Notes: generated by a model not told the origin, from the letters alone. Counted from the stretch's first letter, positions 10,957 through 27,456 are shown. The stretch is 64,000 nucleotides of DNA from Utricularia gibba (GCA_002189035.1 NEEC01000012.1:1-64000); one strand, 5' to 3'. Numbers and translations are program-made.

Positions 10957-13900
10957 TTACAGACGCCCTTCCCAGTTTTCGACTGGACACGCATTGAGCC
11001 ACTGCACAGACTTCAGACGGGCGATGATCTGAGCGAAAGATGGTCGATCCCATGTATTTCTGCACAAGATCTTTCATTACTAGAATACCAGTGCCACATT
11101 CGACCAGTGAGGATCAAGAGCATGAATTCGGAGACGTACATGTTCCAACAGTCGCTTATTATTTCCGCCACAACAGGGTCGACGGTGGGCGGGATTTCAA
11201 GGTGTCGTCCCTGGAATCCAACAGCTCCGACCACCTGCATCGAATTCAGTCCTGCCCAGGGTACTTGAAGAGTTGCCAGCTCCCATAATATGACACCGTA
11301 GCTGTACACATCAGATCTGCAAATGACGTTACCACAAAAGTCAGATGAAAACGGAAGGCCAGTCTTGTTGAAAATCAAACCACGAAGGCTACTCACTTCT
11401 CATTTGATGGCTCGTTTCTTAGAACCTCTGGAGCCATCCATTCTGCCTGCATCCGGGACAAAGAAACCATTATTTTAAGGTTACTAAGGCTTCGAAAAGG
11501 CTGAAAAGAAACAATAACTAAAGGAAGGCATTACTGTTCCAGCAGCGGACTTCGAAGTTAGAAAAGTATGGTGCTGCAGACGTGACATTCCAAAATCACA
11601 AACCTATCATATCATGCACGAAAGATTTATGCTAAGACATCACATCAATTTATGATGAAAGAAATGCAAGTAGAGAAGAATGGTACACCTTAACCGTCCA
11701 GTTTTTATCAACAAGGAGATTTGGAGTCTTCAGATCTCGGTGTACGATTGTGGGGTGGCTGGTATGCAAATAATTCATTCCCTTAGCCTGAAAAATTGCT
11801 GGAAAATTTCACTACCTAAAAACAAACCTAACAGCAGCCATAAAGTGAGTACTGGTCAAATTAATACCACATCAAGTGCCATTTTGATTCGTCTTTTTTC
11901 ATCTATCAGGAAACTTGGCCTGTGTAGGAGCTTATATAAACTTCCCCTGATGTGTGTGTGAGAGAGATGATATTAAAAACGAGATGAAGGAAAAAGCTTT
12001 GTTATCAAAAAATTTTGTTACGGAATTCAAAGCTGCCAGATTGCAGATGTAATGAATCAGAATGAAGGTTATAGAATTTAGACATCCAATGATAACCTTG
12101 GAAGAAACTCTGTTAATATAGACATATTTGGAGGCCGTGTAACAGCGCCCATGAATAGAACAACATTAGGATGTCTGAGCCTTAACATGATCTCAACCTA
12201 CATCATGAAAAGACACGATATTCAATCCCTAGAAATTAGTATTCTCAGTGTATACAATATAAATGACTGTTACAAAGTTTTCTACTGTCACAACTTCACA
12301 TTTCCATTTATTCGGACAATTTACCTCACATTTAAATTGAGCAAGTGCATCACCAGAAATTTCTTGATTCATAAACTTCTTCACAGCAACTTCCTGTCGT
12401 TGAACGAAGAGCCTCCATGAGTGAATGCACAAGTAAGAATATTTAGAATTCACTGGTAAAGGAAGAAAACCAAAGCCATATAATTCACAAGAAGCCACAA
12501 AAGATGCAAAGGACCTCACGAAACAAAAGCAAATAACAATAATGTAGATTTATGCGACACAAAAACGCAAATTAGAAATTTAAATATGCCACTACCGTGC
12601 CATTCCATTCAGCCCTGTAGACCTCACCATATGACCCTGCAAAATATATAGGCAGTTAATGCGTTCATTAGAGACTGATTTGAAGACCAGCATTTATCAA
12701 AAAACTAGTGCCTTTCTAAGTAATAAAATTTTGTAAGACCAACGCATTGCACATCTGCAATCAAATATTGCAAACTACCAAAACATGAAATTTCGCTAGC
12801 AAAAAACAAATAAGTAAAACTAGAATACGCTTAAAAAAAGGAACTTCCAAAACTTTTACCTATACCAATCCTTTCACCAATTCGAAGGTCCTCCCATACA
12901 ATTTCAGCCACACCATCAATCATGGAATCAATTTGAAAATTTTGAAATCTGGTAGCACTGTTATAACTTGATGATGGCATAATATACTGCACATTCTCAG
13001 ATAAATCTGCAAATCTTGAGCCAGAAGAATTGATATCATTCGGTGTTCCTTCATTTTTTGATGTCACGGACAAATTTTGCTCTCCCAAGACACTGGAAGA
13101 TGCTATATTCCCACCACCCCACACTTCAAGCAGGTTTTCTCCCAATGGTCCATCTGAGGACTTTTTTCTGAAGGCATAAGCTGTGTCAAACGGCTGAAAT
13201 TCATTCATAGCTAGACAGGGGTACTCATCTTGAGATTCCTTATGTGGGGCAAATAAAATGCCATTACAATCTGAACTATTTTTTCCCACCAATTCATCAA
13301 CTCCAAACTCATAAACCCTGGTTCCAGATGAGGACGCACTTTTATCCAAAGAAGCAATACGAGATTCTCTATTTAAAACAGGTTCTTCGGCAGTAAAACC
13401 TGAATCTGGTTCCAACCACTTTTGGTTGCCACCGACAATTGACATTCCATACTCCTGACTCAACTGGACATTCTGGGTTTCCAATAACGTATTGGTAGTT
13501 CTCATATTGGATCCAATTGTAGCCAAGGAAGTCCTTGAGTTCAATTGAGTGACCCCAACCTTAGGAAACTCATCTATGGCAGGCAAGAATGACTTCACTC
13601 TACCACTGATATCATATGGAATAGATGAACTCGTGTCATTACATGTGAGCGTACAAGTGTCACTTGGAGTTAATACAATATTTGGAGGTGGACTAGGGAC
13701 CTCAGAAGGAATGAGTGAGCCTGGAGCACCCATAAGATCAATGATATATTCACTGAAAACCAATAAGAAATCAGCGTGAACATCATACTCCACCTAAAGC
13801 AGGAAAAGGAAAACTGAAAAAATTCAACTCAAATCTACAGTTATACTAGCAAAACAAAAAATAACATATAATGCCAGATCCAAGTAACAAAGATTTTCCC

Positions 13901-15467
13901 TGAACCAAAAGAAGAGTGGACAGCAAGACAGGGGGGAACATACAGAAAACAGTCTTAAAAAACGTATGCTGAAAATACCAATTTTACTACCTTCCATCAT
14001 CCAATTTCACCAAGTTTACAGCTCCTTCATCAGTTCCAGTATAGTAACTCCCCTTCACTAGCTTACATGGAAGGTTAATTCGGTCCACAAGTACCTAGAA
14101 GCCCAGATTCGTGACACAATGTGAGGACACAAGCCAAACAACCTTTGCGCATAAAGCATAAAAAATGAAATGGTTTGTTTGTTTGTTCTTTTTTTTTTTT
14201 TTTTTGAGAAATAAGCCTATTTATAAAAAAAATGAGGCAGCTCATACTATCCATGTCACTGGTGAATATATATTTGGAAATTCAATGAAAATTACTAATT
14301 AAACCATAAAGAGTAATCCCCGTATGGAAATGACAAAAAAAAAAATTGAAGTAAAAAAAAAGAGGATATTCATGCTACAACCGCTTGAAAGGATTAGTGC
14401 AGCTGAAGCACAACAACCTCTAGATACCTTGAAAAGTAATGCTCTTTGGCGTGAATGCCCAATGTCAAGAGAGCCAAGAGGAAGAATCGCAGTATTCAAG
14501 CGTATTCTTAGTTCCTTGTTCCTTGCTTTCCATCGCCTGAACATGTCTTCTACATCAACAACAGGGCCACCCATCTTATCAACAATGAGGTCAGCAATCC
14601 TCTGAACCAGCAAACCTGTATTCAACGCCTTATCCAAACTGTAGCATTCCAAAGACATAAAATATACTCTTTCCTCAAGTCTACGAAGATCTGTATCACT
14701 TGAACGATTGACTAACACAACCTCCTGACCAATATCATCCAGCACCGAAGCTTTCTCAAGTTCTTGCAGTGACGGAATTCTTGATTGGGAATCTGATTTT
14801 GAGTTCATGCCGCAAACATCATAAAACCCATCTATTACTTTTTCATCATAATTCAGAACATCGTGACACTGCATTGAAAAAATTAATCATCAAACACGGT
14901 CAAAAAATTAGAATAAAAGAAAAAAATAACTGATCGATAATATACATGAGAGAAATTAAGTTAAAAGTAGAAGGCGCGTCACGAAGCCTAATAACTTCAG
15001 CAGAATCCCAACCCCAAAAACAATAAAAACTGAGAATTGGCGAAGAGTTGCCATGAATCACAACTCGACATGAAAATTATCCAATGATATCAAAATTGAA
15101 AATTGAAGCTTACCCAGTATCGCAGAGATAGAAATTCCCCGAGATTTTGGGAAGGCGAGCGGCCGAGGCTAATCTTTTTGGCAGCGTCAATTTGAGCAGT
15201 TTCCGAGTCAACAGCACTTCGACCTTGATCGGAAACGCTAATTGCTAGCGCCAATTGCAATTCGAACTCCTCCTCGAAGAAACTAAAACTTCCATCGGAG
15301 GTCGAATTCTCGTTCTCCGATGATAACGATGCTTGGGGCAAATCAAAGGAGGGCGATGGCTGCGATGAAGAACTCTGAGGGGATGGATCCAGCGGAGGAG
15401 GACGCCCATGGTGGTGGTTATGATCCCCGATGTGAAGTTTGCGCAGGAAATGCTTCACCTTGGACAT
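10957..15467 (-). CDS. EDR1/SIS8-like Raf-type MAPKKK
   Basis: Serine/threonine protein kinase of the plant EDR1/CTR1 (Raf-like MAPKKK) group, whose members act in defence, sugar/salt and ethylene responses. Thirteen exons close in frame to 859 residues: 15467-15114, 14868-14428, 14094-13991, 13752-12860, 12636-12596, 12393-12325, 12197-12097, 11946-11868, 11787-11689, 11603-11535, 11446-11397, 11316-11140, 11059-10957. The start [14 protein letters not shown] is typical of this subgroup. Exons 1-4 hold the EDR1 regulatory domain ([54 protein letters not shown]) and a Ser-rich linker. The C-terminal kinase domain shows the glycine loop [11 protein letters not shown], catalytic Lys in [14 protein letters not shown] (~11735), DFG (~11590) and APE as MAPEVL. 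It ends [10 protein letters not shown]. All splice sites are GT-AG. No sign of decay. The orthologue within the EDR1/SIS8/At4g24480 set is not resolved. Confidence 0.93.
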
Positions 15468-16201
15468 GTTCTGCTCGTTTCATCGATAAAAAACGAGACA
15501 GAATCAGATAAACAGCCGCAGGAAATCCTCTTGTTTCTCGATCCGATGGATTAATCGCTTACCAGATCCGGGAAATTGAGGCCAGAATCCACGGAGATTA
15601 GTGGGAATTTTGGGATAACGCGGTTTTCAACATGCGCACTGGAGAGAAGGCTTCTTCGTCATTAAGCTAAAATAATACTTACAACCTGTCGTTCCCTCCA
15701 AGCCCGTGCATTCAAGGGTGCGGATCGAGATCGGGTCCATCAACCGGGTCAATCGGATTTTATACAAACAGTCCAACGCCATTTATTAAATTGTTGGGGA
15801 AAAAATTTCATTTATTTATTCCAGAAACATATACTTTTATATTATAGAATTAGTTTGTCTTGGGAAATGGTGCACCGACGGTCATGGGCCGGGCAAACGG
15901 GTAAATGAGTTTTGATTATCTCACTGCTTCGTAGGCATAATCGTCAATACACTGCGCCGCCTCCCCAGCCGGTTAAAATAAACACAGCCCTAGCTAGCCA
16001 TCCCTCCCCTTTGAAGTTTCTACTTTCCTACGGTTTCCCGCTCCTGCAGGTGAGTAGAGTGAATGCCCTAAACCGGGGCTTCGTTGGTTATTGCTCTTGG
16101 GGTCCGTGTTCTCTGCAGCGTTTTTTGTGATGAAGAATTATGGAGCTTGCAATGTATTTGTGTCTGATCTGTTTCTTAGCGTTTATTTGGGAACCAGGTA
16201 A
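15468..16201. promoter_or_regulatory. Shared divergent promoter region, kinase / UAP56
   Basis: Only 734 bp separate the start codons of the EDR1-like kinase (-) and the UAP56 helicase (+), so both must be driven from here. On the helicase side there is a likely intron in the 5' untranslated region, 16050-16197: donor CAG|GTGAGT after CTCCTG, acceptor AACCAG|GT just before the ATG at 16202. Introns in 5' leaders often raise expression of plant housekeeping genes. No clear TATA box was picked out for either side. Confidence 0.6.
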
Positions 16202-19204
<3,003 letters not shown>

Positions 19205-19628
19205 CCATATAGGATGGGTGTGTTCTTGCTTTGCTTTATTTGCACAAGATTTGATCTTTCAAACGCGGAAGGCATGGCTGTATCCGCATTTCGATTCGTG
19301 TGTTCTAAAGGCCAAGGTGTTTCTAACGAGATCCCCGATCCTACGACGCTTTTTCAAGCCCTGTCAAAATCTTCAACAAAAGCATTGGACTGCAGGGCAA
19401 AGAGAATCCTTGACCGTTGTCGTATATTTCAAGAATGCAACAATGGGAGTGCTGTTTTGGGTGTCGTATCATGGATTCAGACCATCACACTAAAAAATAC
19501 ACGAATAAAAAGATGAAAGACAAACGCCCATGGTTGCGCTGACGCAAGAAAACCTTCTACAAGAGCTTCCCCTCGAGGCTTTTGGATGCTCTATCTCCTG
19601 GTATATGTTACATAACATCACGACGCGC
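19205..19628. other. Tail-to-tail spacer, UAP56 and CESA 3' ends
   Basis: 424 bp between two convergent genes, presumably holding both 3' untranslated regions. The overlapping plus-strand frames at 19164-19516 are not supported by any domain. Confidence 0.5.
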
Positions 19629-22600
19629 CTAGCAGTTGACACCACACTGGCCTTGCGCAGCTCGCCTCGTTGCGTCTGAGGTGAAGGGATCGATCCTGAC
19701 CCAGAGTAGGGAGAAAATAGATGCAAGGAGGATCGACCAAACGATGACAATGGTTGGTGTGCGGTTTTGCCGGCCCAGCAAACCTTTCAGGAATGGATAA
19801 AGATGGACGATCACCCAAATGGAGAAGAAGAGTTTTCCAAAGAGAGGCCCCCAGGATTGATAACCGCTGTTGATTGCATAAGAGACACCAGCAACGATCC
19901 CTACCAAGTTGAGGATGAGGACTGTGGTGGGAGGTATGAGAAGGGATGTCCATTTGAAGACATAGAGCTCTGCAAAGTCGCCATCATCATCTGATGCCTT
20001 TGAGGTGACAGTGAAGTTAGTGTCGATGCCAGCAAGCACTTTCAGGAGACCTTGAAAGACAGCAAAGAGATGTGCTGATGTTCCACCAATGACCCAAAAC
20101 TGCTCATTTCTCCACCAGTCCTCAACAGTAACTCCACTCCATCTCATTTCCAGAATGCCAGTGGCGAAAATCGAGATGAAGAGAAGAATGAACCACATGC
20201 TAGCGAAATTGCTTATCTGCATAGGAACATAGAACAAACTTGGAGTGCCGGGAAAAATCTTGGGAAACTTCTGAAACAATGAGAGATTTACCACCAACCT
20301 CTGGTATGATGAATTTGTTTGTGAGAAGACAGATAGCAGGAAGAATGCAATAAGCAAGCAATGGGATAGAGGTCAGTGGATACACTATTGTGTTGATGTA
20401 TGCAAGCCTTTCCAAGAGCTGCAGCCGCCCACTGTAACCATACCATATCGGACAATGGCGACTGAGAAGAATTTCGATAGATCCCAACGCCCACCGGAGC
20501 ACCTGGTTCAACCGATCTGATAGATTGATAGGTGCAGATCCCTTAAAAGCTGGGCGAGGCGGCATGCAGTAGATTGAAATCCATCCACGTGCGTGCATTT
20601 TAAACCCTGTTAGAATATCTTCTGTGACAGAACCATAGATCCATCCAATCTGCAAAATTCAAGGAAAAAAACCTCATGGAACTCTGAAAAAAATGAGGAA
20701 TAGTGATTTTGTTAGTAGCAACTTATAAATTCCATGAATAAGCAGAAGCAGATAGTGAGACAGGGCAAGATGATTATGAAGAGTCATAATTGCCATTACC
20801 TCTTTCCCCCATTCAGTTTTGTCTTCAAATCCACAACTAATAACATGGATGGCCTCTTTCAAAGAGAAGCAGGACTTGTCGTAGGAGGAATGCCTCCATT
20901 TTCCATGAATGTGGCCGCAATAAAGACTGGAGACTGGCCAAATCGCTTCTCCAAGCTCTTCTGGCTCATAAGTAGCGACTTCTCTTCATCGTATCCTGCC
21001 AAAACACTTAAATAAATGATCAATTCAGGAAAAAGACTCATAACCATCCACGTCTTGAAAGTATGACTACCTTCAACACCCTCGTCTATGTCATCAGCAT
21101 TAAACATAGGAACAGAAGATTCACTTCTTTTCACTGCTGGCTTTATATCACTATCCTTCTTGTTTGAATTTCTCCCTCTCTTCTTGGAGCCACAACAGCT
21201 TCTAACAAGAATGTTTGGCTGCAAATCTTCCTCCGTTAGAACAGGATCATATCCATAGAGTGCTTGCCTGTTGAAGCAACAACCAGTTCCCACATAAACA
21301 GGGCCCTGAAGGCCATCCAGTCCCTTCAAATTAATCTGGAAGAGCATTCAGTTACAGGAACTTCAGTTATCAGGAATAATTTCCTCAAGTAGTAATGTAG
21401 TGCTAAGGATCTCCACATACATCGAAAAACACAATATTGCGGTTAGCATATCTGTCATGCAAGTCAATGCCGTCAAAACGTTGTGGGAACTGAACATAAC
21501 AAGTCTTCTTCCCATAAGCAGGATCCATCATAAAACACATGGCTTCTTTCAAAGCTTTGCTGTTGTTGAAGTAGTGATCACAATCAACATTCAGAAGATA
21601 TGCTCCATTTGTGAGAACAGCAGATACACGAATCTGAAAAAATAATTATGCATCATATCATGGAGAAACTCATATATTGTAGGACAAGATTAATATGGAT
21701 CAAAAATCCCATACCAAAGCATTCATTGCACCAGCTTTCTTGTGATGCTGGAATCCTGGGCGCTTCTCACGAGAAACATAGACCAGCCTAGGAAGTTCAT
21801 TTCCATCTGTATCAAGGCCACCACTGTGCCCAAGAAAGACCTGCCATATGAAAGAATTAGAACAAGTGCAAATAGACAAATTGTCATCATGAGCCCAAAA
21901 AATTACCTGGATCATTCCAGGATGATCACGAGTGTTGTTCCCAGGCCAAGGAGTTCCATCTTGCATTGTCCATCCCTCTTCGGGCATCTTTTGAGCTTTT
22001 GCAACGAGGGCATTGATACGTACTTTAAATTCTTCATATTCTCTCTGAAATACAATAGTAACATGATGGCACGAACACACAAGTTTTAGCATAAAAATGA
22101 AAACTAGACACTGAAATGTACCTTCATTGCTCGGCGCTCTTTAACAAAAGAAGGTTGAATCTTATCTTTTAGGTAGTCAATCTTCTGAAGAAAATAAAAC
22201 TCAGGGGCCCTGGGCTCAATGTTATGTTTCTTGCAGAAAGGAACCCATTTACGGGCAAATTCAGCTGTCTCAGAAAGGGCCTCGAACGTGAGCATTGCAG
22301 CACCATCATCAGAAACATAACAGGATACTTTATCCACAGGGTAATCCACAGCAAGAATGGACAACACAGTATTGGCAGTTACAATGGGAGGCTCTTTCAT
22401 TGGGTCCACTGTACTAACAAACACGTCAACAGGTGCCAACTGGGATGGCTCACCTTCTCTATCATATCTGAAAACGACTTTACATTTTTCAGCATGGTGA
22501 TTGGTGAAGAAATGATACCCCCAAATAATGGTTCATGCCCTTTGGCTCCATTACACGTTACAGGAACGTAAGTTATGTAAACATATATGTGAACAGACAC

Positions 22601-24524
22601 TCACCTCAGAGCTAATCTATCGAGGTATGTCTCACGGTTGACAGGATACCATTTGGGAAATTGGTCAAGAAGCCATGATAAGGCAAACCATATCTCACAT
22701 ATAACTGATGTGAGCCATAATGGATAAGCATCGCGTACAGGGTGGGTGCACCGGTATTGCAAGAAGAAGCCCAAGATAATCAGCCGAAGAACAATTATAA
22801 TGCGATATGGTGTAAGATGAGAAGAATCAATTGACACAACACGGCTCAATGGTTGCCGCGCATCATCTGCCCTGTTTCAAAGGAAAAAAAAAAGAACAAA
22901 CTATTGAAATCAACTACACTATCTCGACCAAACAGCATCACACATCAATGTGATTTGAAGGAAAACAAAATGATCTCAAAACTATCTATAGATATTTCAA
23001 GGAACAATCAACTCAATTCAAGTAAAAAATTGTCAGCTTTTGAGAAAACAAAATGCTTTAAAACTCACATCATAAGTTCTTCTCCATTGGACCCAGTGCC
23101 TTCAATATCTCCTTTCCCTTCAGAGTATCTGTTTGCAGAATGTACCATGTTTCTCTCCTGCTTAAGCTTCCATCCTTCCACCCTCTCTTTCCAGTCCACA
23201 TTACCAAGTCCATAAGAATTCAAATCTTTTGAAGGATCAACAATTCTTACAGGCACTGCAAACATTGTTGGAAAATTCAGATGATTGTGTATCACCTTGA
23301 TTTGCTGTTGTATCCTCATGCAAAAAATACTAGTCAGTACAAACCTGGCTGTCTGGGATCAACATATGGAAGGGAGTGGACACGATCTGCTGGTCCCAAA
23401 GGTCCTGATGTACTTCGTATAGAATTGGTGTCTTGCATAGAAGGGGGTGGCATCTCACTGGAAACCTGCCAGTAAACATAACAGAAATCAGACATGTCAT
23501 CTCTAACAAAACTCATTAGACGAAGTTCTAAAACGCACAGGCTGCCCGTTAGTAAGACGAGGAATTGGTTGCTGAGAGTCACGTCTGGAAGATGCAGATA
23601 GCTCGAGGTCATCACGATGCCACTGGTTTTTCGCCTTTCTTTTGTTCTGGGGATAACTGAACTCATCGTCCAAATCATCTACATCATCTTCTTCATCATC
23701 ACCATCAACTCTTTGACTCCCTAAAGTAGACAGGGTAATAGTTTTCATTGATAATGAAGGAAAAAGGTAAATTAAAATAGAAAGAAAATACGGAATCAAA
23801 CCCACCCTTTTGCCGCTTGTACCGGGTCTTGCACTGGGGGCACGACTGGTTTCCCTCTTTCCGCTCATATTCATAACAAGCCCGGCAAACTGGGAATGCG
23901 CATTCATTGCATGCAACAAACGTATCACCATTCGCAGTGAATCCAACATTCTCTCCACATATCTGGCATATTTGGCCATTCAAGTTCTTGAGAGGCCTTG
24001 CCTGCGATTTGAACAAAGTCAGTGAGTGTTTCTAAATCCCATGGAAACGGGAAACTCTGCTTATGTGAAAAAGTCAAAACAAATTCAATAAGACGTAAGA
24101 GATCAAACCCCAAGCCCAGAATAAATAAACTATCAGTTGCTCATCACCCATGGGCAAAACAATAAAACACTCGTGGATGAAACCCAAAATCAGGTAAAAA
24201 TATTTAATTGAAGTGAAGCAAGATCCACTGAAGCATACTCCACAAAGATCTCAAATCCCACGCAAATAGCGCCAGGCCAATTTACCCATCCGCATCAAGA
24301 TCAATTTTTTATGTACAAAATGCCACTTCACCACGAAGAGAACTAGATCCAGTCACAACAAATAACAAGAGAGGAAGGCAATCCAACAAGCCCTCGTATA
24401 ATCCCAACCAAAATGAACAAACCAAATAACCAAAGAAACATACCCCACTATCCGAATCATGACGAATCCTCACAATCTCATTTCTCTTATGCGATCCAGC
24501 CACCATTCCCGTGTTCACCTCCAT
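19629..24524 (-). CDS. CESA1: Cellulose synthase catalytic subunit, CESA1 class (one-base frameshift)
   Basis: Processive GT2 beta-1,4-glucan synthase of the plasma-membrane rosette; CESA1-class subunits make primary-wall cellulose. Fourteen exons: 24524-24444, 24001-23806, 23720-23539, 23465-23345, 23255-23069, 22871-22605, 22467-22122, 22044-21907, 21840-21715, 21633-21421, 21335-21071, 20995-20800, 20649-20299, 20216-19629. The start [16 protein letters not shown] is the CESA1-type N-terminus; an upstream in-frame ATG (24635) is not conserved. Exon 2 has the zinc-binding RING-like domain (CQICGE...[17 protein letters not shown]...CPQC). Catalytic residues: SDDGAA (~22300), VDCDH (~21580), TED (~20620), QVLRW (~20500). 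Two transmembrane helices precede and about six follow the catalytic loop. It ends QCGVNC. In exon 12 at ~20861-20866 the gene reads TCTCTTTGAAAGAG where the family needs SLLKEA (CTTTTGAAA), so one T is missing and TGA follows at once. With it, the model closes at 1085 residues, the normal length. Every other exon is intact and all introns are GT-AG. Confidence 0.95.
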
Positions 24525-25681
24525 TTTTCCTCGAGGCGGGACTCGGCAGAAGTAAACTGAGGGAGAAAAGGATGAACCTACGCCTCCATTACTGAATCCT
24601 TGCCCCCTCCTGCTTACACCACTACGTTCACTCAAGAAAGAGAGAGAGAGATCAAGCTATCATGTCCGAATGCATTAAGAAATATCTTTTTAACTGCTCA
24701 GCCGGTAGCCCGTCAATGACGTTGCTTTCTCATGGTTGGTACTCGTAGCTCAAACCACTGCACATGGCGTAACTGCTAGAAGATTCTATGGTTGCATATC
24801 CTCCAAGTCACTGTCGTCATAGATCGCTGTGGACAGCCTGTGCTACGTGCGACCGGCTGTAACCGGTTCCATCTGTCGGTGTCGGTTCCCATTGATCTGG
24901 TTTCACAGGATGTCCCTCCTCCCCCCCCAGTTATCTGTAATTGCAGAAGAACCCCATATTACTCAACCGTGATTTCATTGTGGAACACACAAACAGATGT
25001 TCACATATAGATAATGTTCGAAATTCGTATTTACAAATCCAAATGCCGGTTAAATTTAAGGTGAAATGACCAAATTTCAAAAAATTTTGACAATTTCAAA
25101 CATTGGTGCTAAAGTTACTTTATTATTTCTGTTTTGATCTTATCAAAAGTGTCACTCGAGAATCGGATGTCAGATAATCAAAATAAACATGATAATTTCC
25201 ATTAAAAAAAGATAATTATTTAAATTGCATTTTTCAAAATTTGAAAATAAATACACAAATTGGATTCTTCCTCTTAGCTTGGTGGTTCAACATCACACAA
25301 GTTCCTACTTTGCATCCAAGCTTTGTCTCCTATGGTTTTCCCATTCTAAACCATCTATTAGGACTGTGCTCATTGTGTCCAGTTGTTCCTTGATAACCCT
25401 GTCATTCTTTTCCTTCTCATCTTGGAGTAAAGTTCGCTCCTCACCTTGAAGTTTGAGGGATACTACTTCTCTATCCCCTTTAGGTTTGAAAACTCTATTT
25501 TCTTGTCAACTTTATACAAGTGTTAACAAAAGTCATAAATATAAGTGACATAAAAATCAATTATTAGTTATTATTCATATATGTATCGTTTTACATATAA
25601 CTATTTCTATATTATTTTATTTTCTATGATGAGATTAAGTAAATTAATCTCATATATTTGTATTTTATACAAATAAACTGA
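24525..25681. promoter_or_regulatory. CESA upstream region
   Basis: 5' flank of the cellulose synthase gene. It holds a pyrimidine-rich (CTCTCTCTCTTTC on the minus strand, ~24640-24653) leader-like stretch typical of plant 5' untranslated regions, then ordinary AT-rich spacer. I saw no definite TATA box or named operator. Short frames at 24792-25010 and 25225-25449 carry no recognised domain. Confidence 0.4.
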
Positions 25682-26709
25682 GAATCGGTGCGCAATTACC
25701 GCGAATGCACGGTGAGTTTTTTAATTTTTATTTTATTTTTAATATTTTTAATCAATGATTTTAATAATACATATTTATTTATTTATTTAACAAATAAAAA
25801 ACATAACCAATTCATTTGATTTTTTTCATATTTTCGTTCATATTTATCTCGAGTGCTAGATCACCATTAATCGATTGATGTCATAATCCACCATTCAAAA
25901 TACGATAATTATCATTTATCGAATATTGTTTTAATTTTCATTTTTTAAAATTTTTAATTTGAAATTTATATTTTTGAATTTGTGAATCTGATGTTATGGT
26001 ATCTGCAAATTGTTGATTTTTAGTTTTAATCTATTTATATTCAGTTTTTATTTGATTATGATTATGGAAATATATTCTGATTCTAGAAATAATAATATAA
26101 ATAATCTATGGAAATTTATTTTCAAAACTCCAATTGGATCCATCTCAAGAGCAAATCGGTACAATATTTGTTTCATTAATTTTATAGTTTAAAATTAATT
26201 TTATTTTAGCATTTTAAAAAATATTTTAATATAATTTAGATATTATAAATTGAAATTGCCTTAAGATATATAAGTGCGGGTGCGTGAATTCGTCAATTTC
26301 AGGAATTCAGGTGCGTTTATTCGTGATTTGAAAATTTATGGTTACGTTGTAGTAATTTTAATTTATAATACTTAAATTATATTAATTTATTTTTGAAAAT
26401 ACTAAAATAAACTAATTTCAAATAAAAAAATTAATGAAACAAATATTGTACGAATATATGTATTTTCTATTGAAATACATTTTCATACACTATTTATGTC
26501 ATTATTATCAGAATTAGAAGATATTTTTATAATCTTGATCAAATAATAAATAAATATAAATATATTAGAATTAAAAAATCAATAATTTACATATATCATA
26601 ACATAAGATTCACAAATCTATAAATATAAATTCCAAATAAAAAATTTAATATTTGAAAATTAAAGTGATAACCAATAAATGATAATCATCAAACTTTTAA
26701 TATTAATAT

Positions 26710-26742
<33 letters not shown>

Positions 26743-26868
26743 CATCATCATTATTAAACTTATTTATTAAAAATATTAAAATTTTTTAAAAAAATAAGGT
26801 ACGGCGAATCCACACTGGATTCATCGTGCCCGTGCATCAAGTGCGCTAGAAATTAGAATCACCGATTC
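25682..26868. mobile_element. 1.2-kb foldback (long inverted-repeat) element
   Basis: The left half (25682 to ~26285) is matched along its whole length by the reverse complement of the right half. Matching landmarks: GAATCGGTG at 25682 against CACCGATTC at 26860; ATTATCATTTATCGAA (~25908) against the complement of ~26680; TTTGTGAATCTGATGTTATG (~25980) against the complement of ~26600; ACAATATTTGTTTCATTAAT (~26161) against the complement of ~26430-26450. The axis is near 26290 in a GC-richer centre (GTGCGTGAATTCGTCAATTTC). Arms of about 550-600 bp at perhaps 75-80% identity suggest a foldback transposon or a MITE-derived hairpin. No coding frame. Confidence 0.8.
26695..26760. repeat. ATT/ATC trinucleotide-rich microsatellite
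   Basis: Runs of TTAATA, AATAAT, ATTATT and ATCATC units lie inside the right arm of the foldback element. The left arm lacks an equivalent tract, so it expanded after the inverted repeat formed. Confidence 0.8.
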
Positions 26869-27456
26869 AGGTAAATTATGATTAAATAGTAAAGGTCATG
26901 GTATATTTAGATATTATGTATCACCAATTATCAAACTTGTAATTAAGATATATTATTAAAAATAAGAAAAAATTTAATATTCAACTAAATGACTCTTAAT
27001 CTATTGCGTTCTATATTGGTAGGTCTTCTACTCCTCAACGGCTGATCTTGGCCATCCCTTTTAAAGCCTTGTCAAGCGGTAAGGTGTTAGGATCGATAAA
27101 TGTGTGTACCTGAAGATTTTGATCTAAAATGAAAGACATAAAAATACAGACTTTCGTAATTCGGAAACCAGAAAAACAAATCAGGGAGCTCAACATATAA
27201 AACAAATTGATTTCACTAAAACCAAAGAAATCAATATAACAAAATGATCAACACATGATCACAGAACCAAATATGATATTATAGAATAGATCATGTAGAG
27301 AACATAGGGATGAAGTTCTCTTTAGAACTTCAAAAAGCAATGGTCTACTTAAAAGCCCATCCAATATACCGTAGTGCTGTCCTATGGAAGATTATTTTAT
27401 AAATAGGTAACTTGTTTTATTAATCAAATTTTGTGGACAAGTATGGTTATACATCA
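26869..27456. other. Spacer between foldback element and tRNA gene
   Basis: AT-rich, no open frame or repeat recognised. Confidence 0.4.

Noticed and set aside
24524-24635. Upstream in-frame ATG extending CESA by 37 residues
   Set aside because: [16 protein letters not shown] is the conserved CESA1-type start; the extension is not typical of the family.
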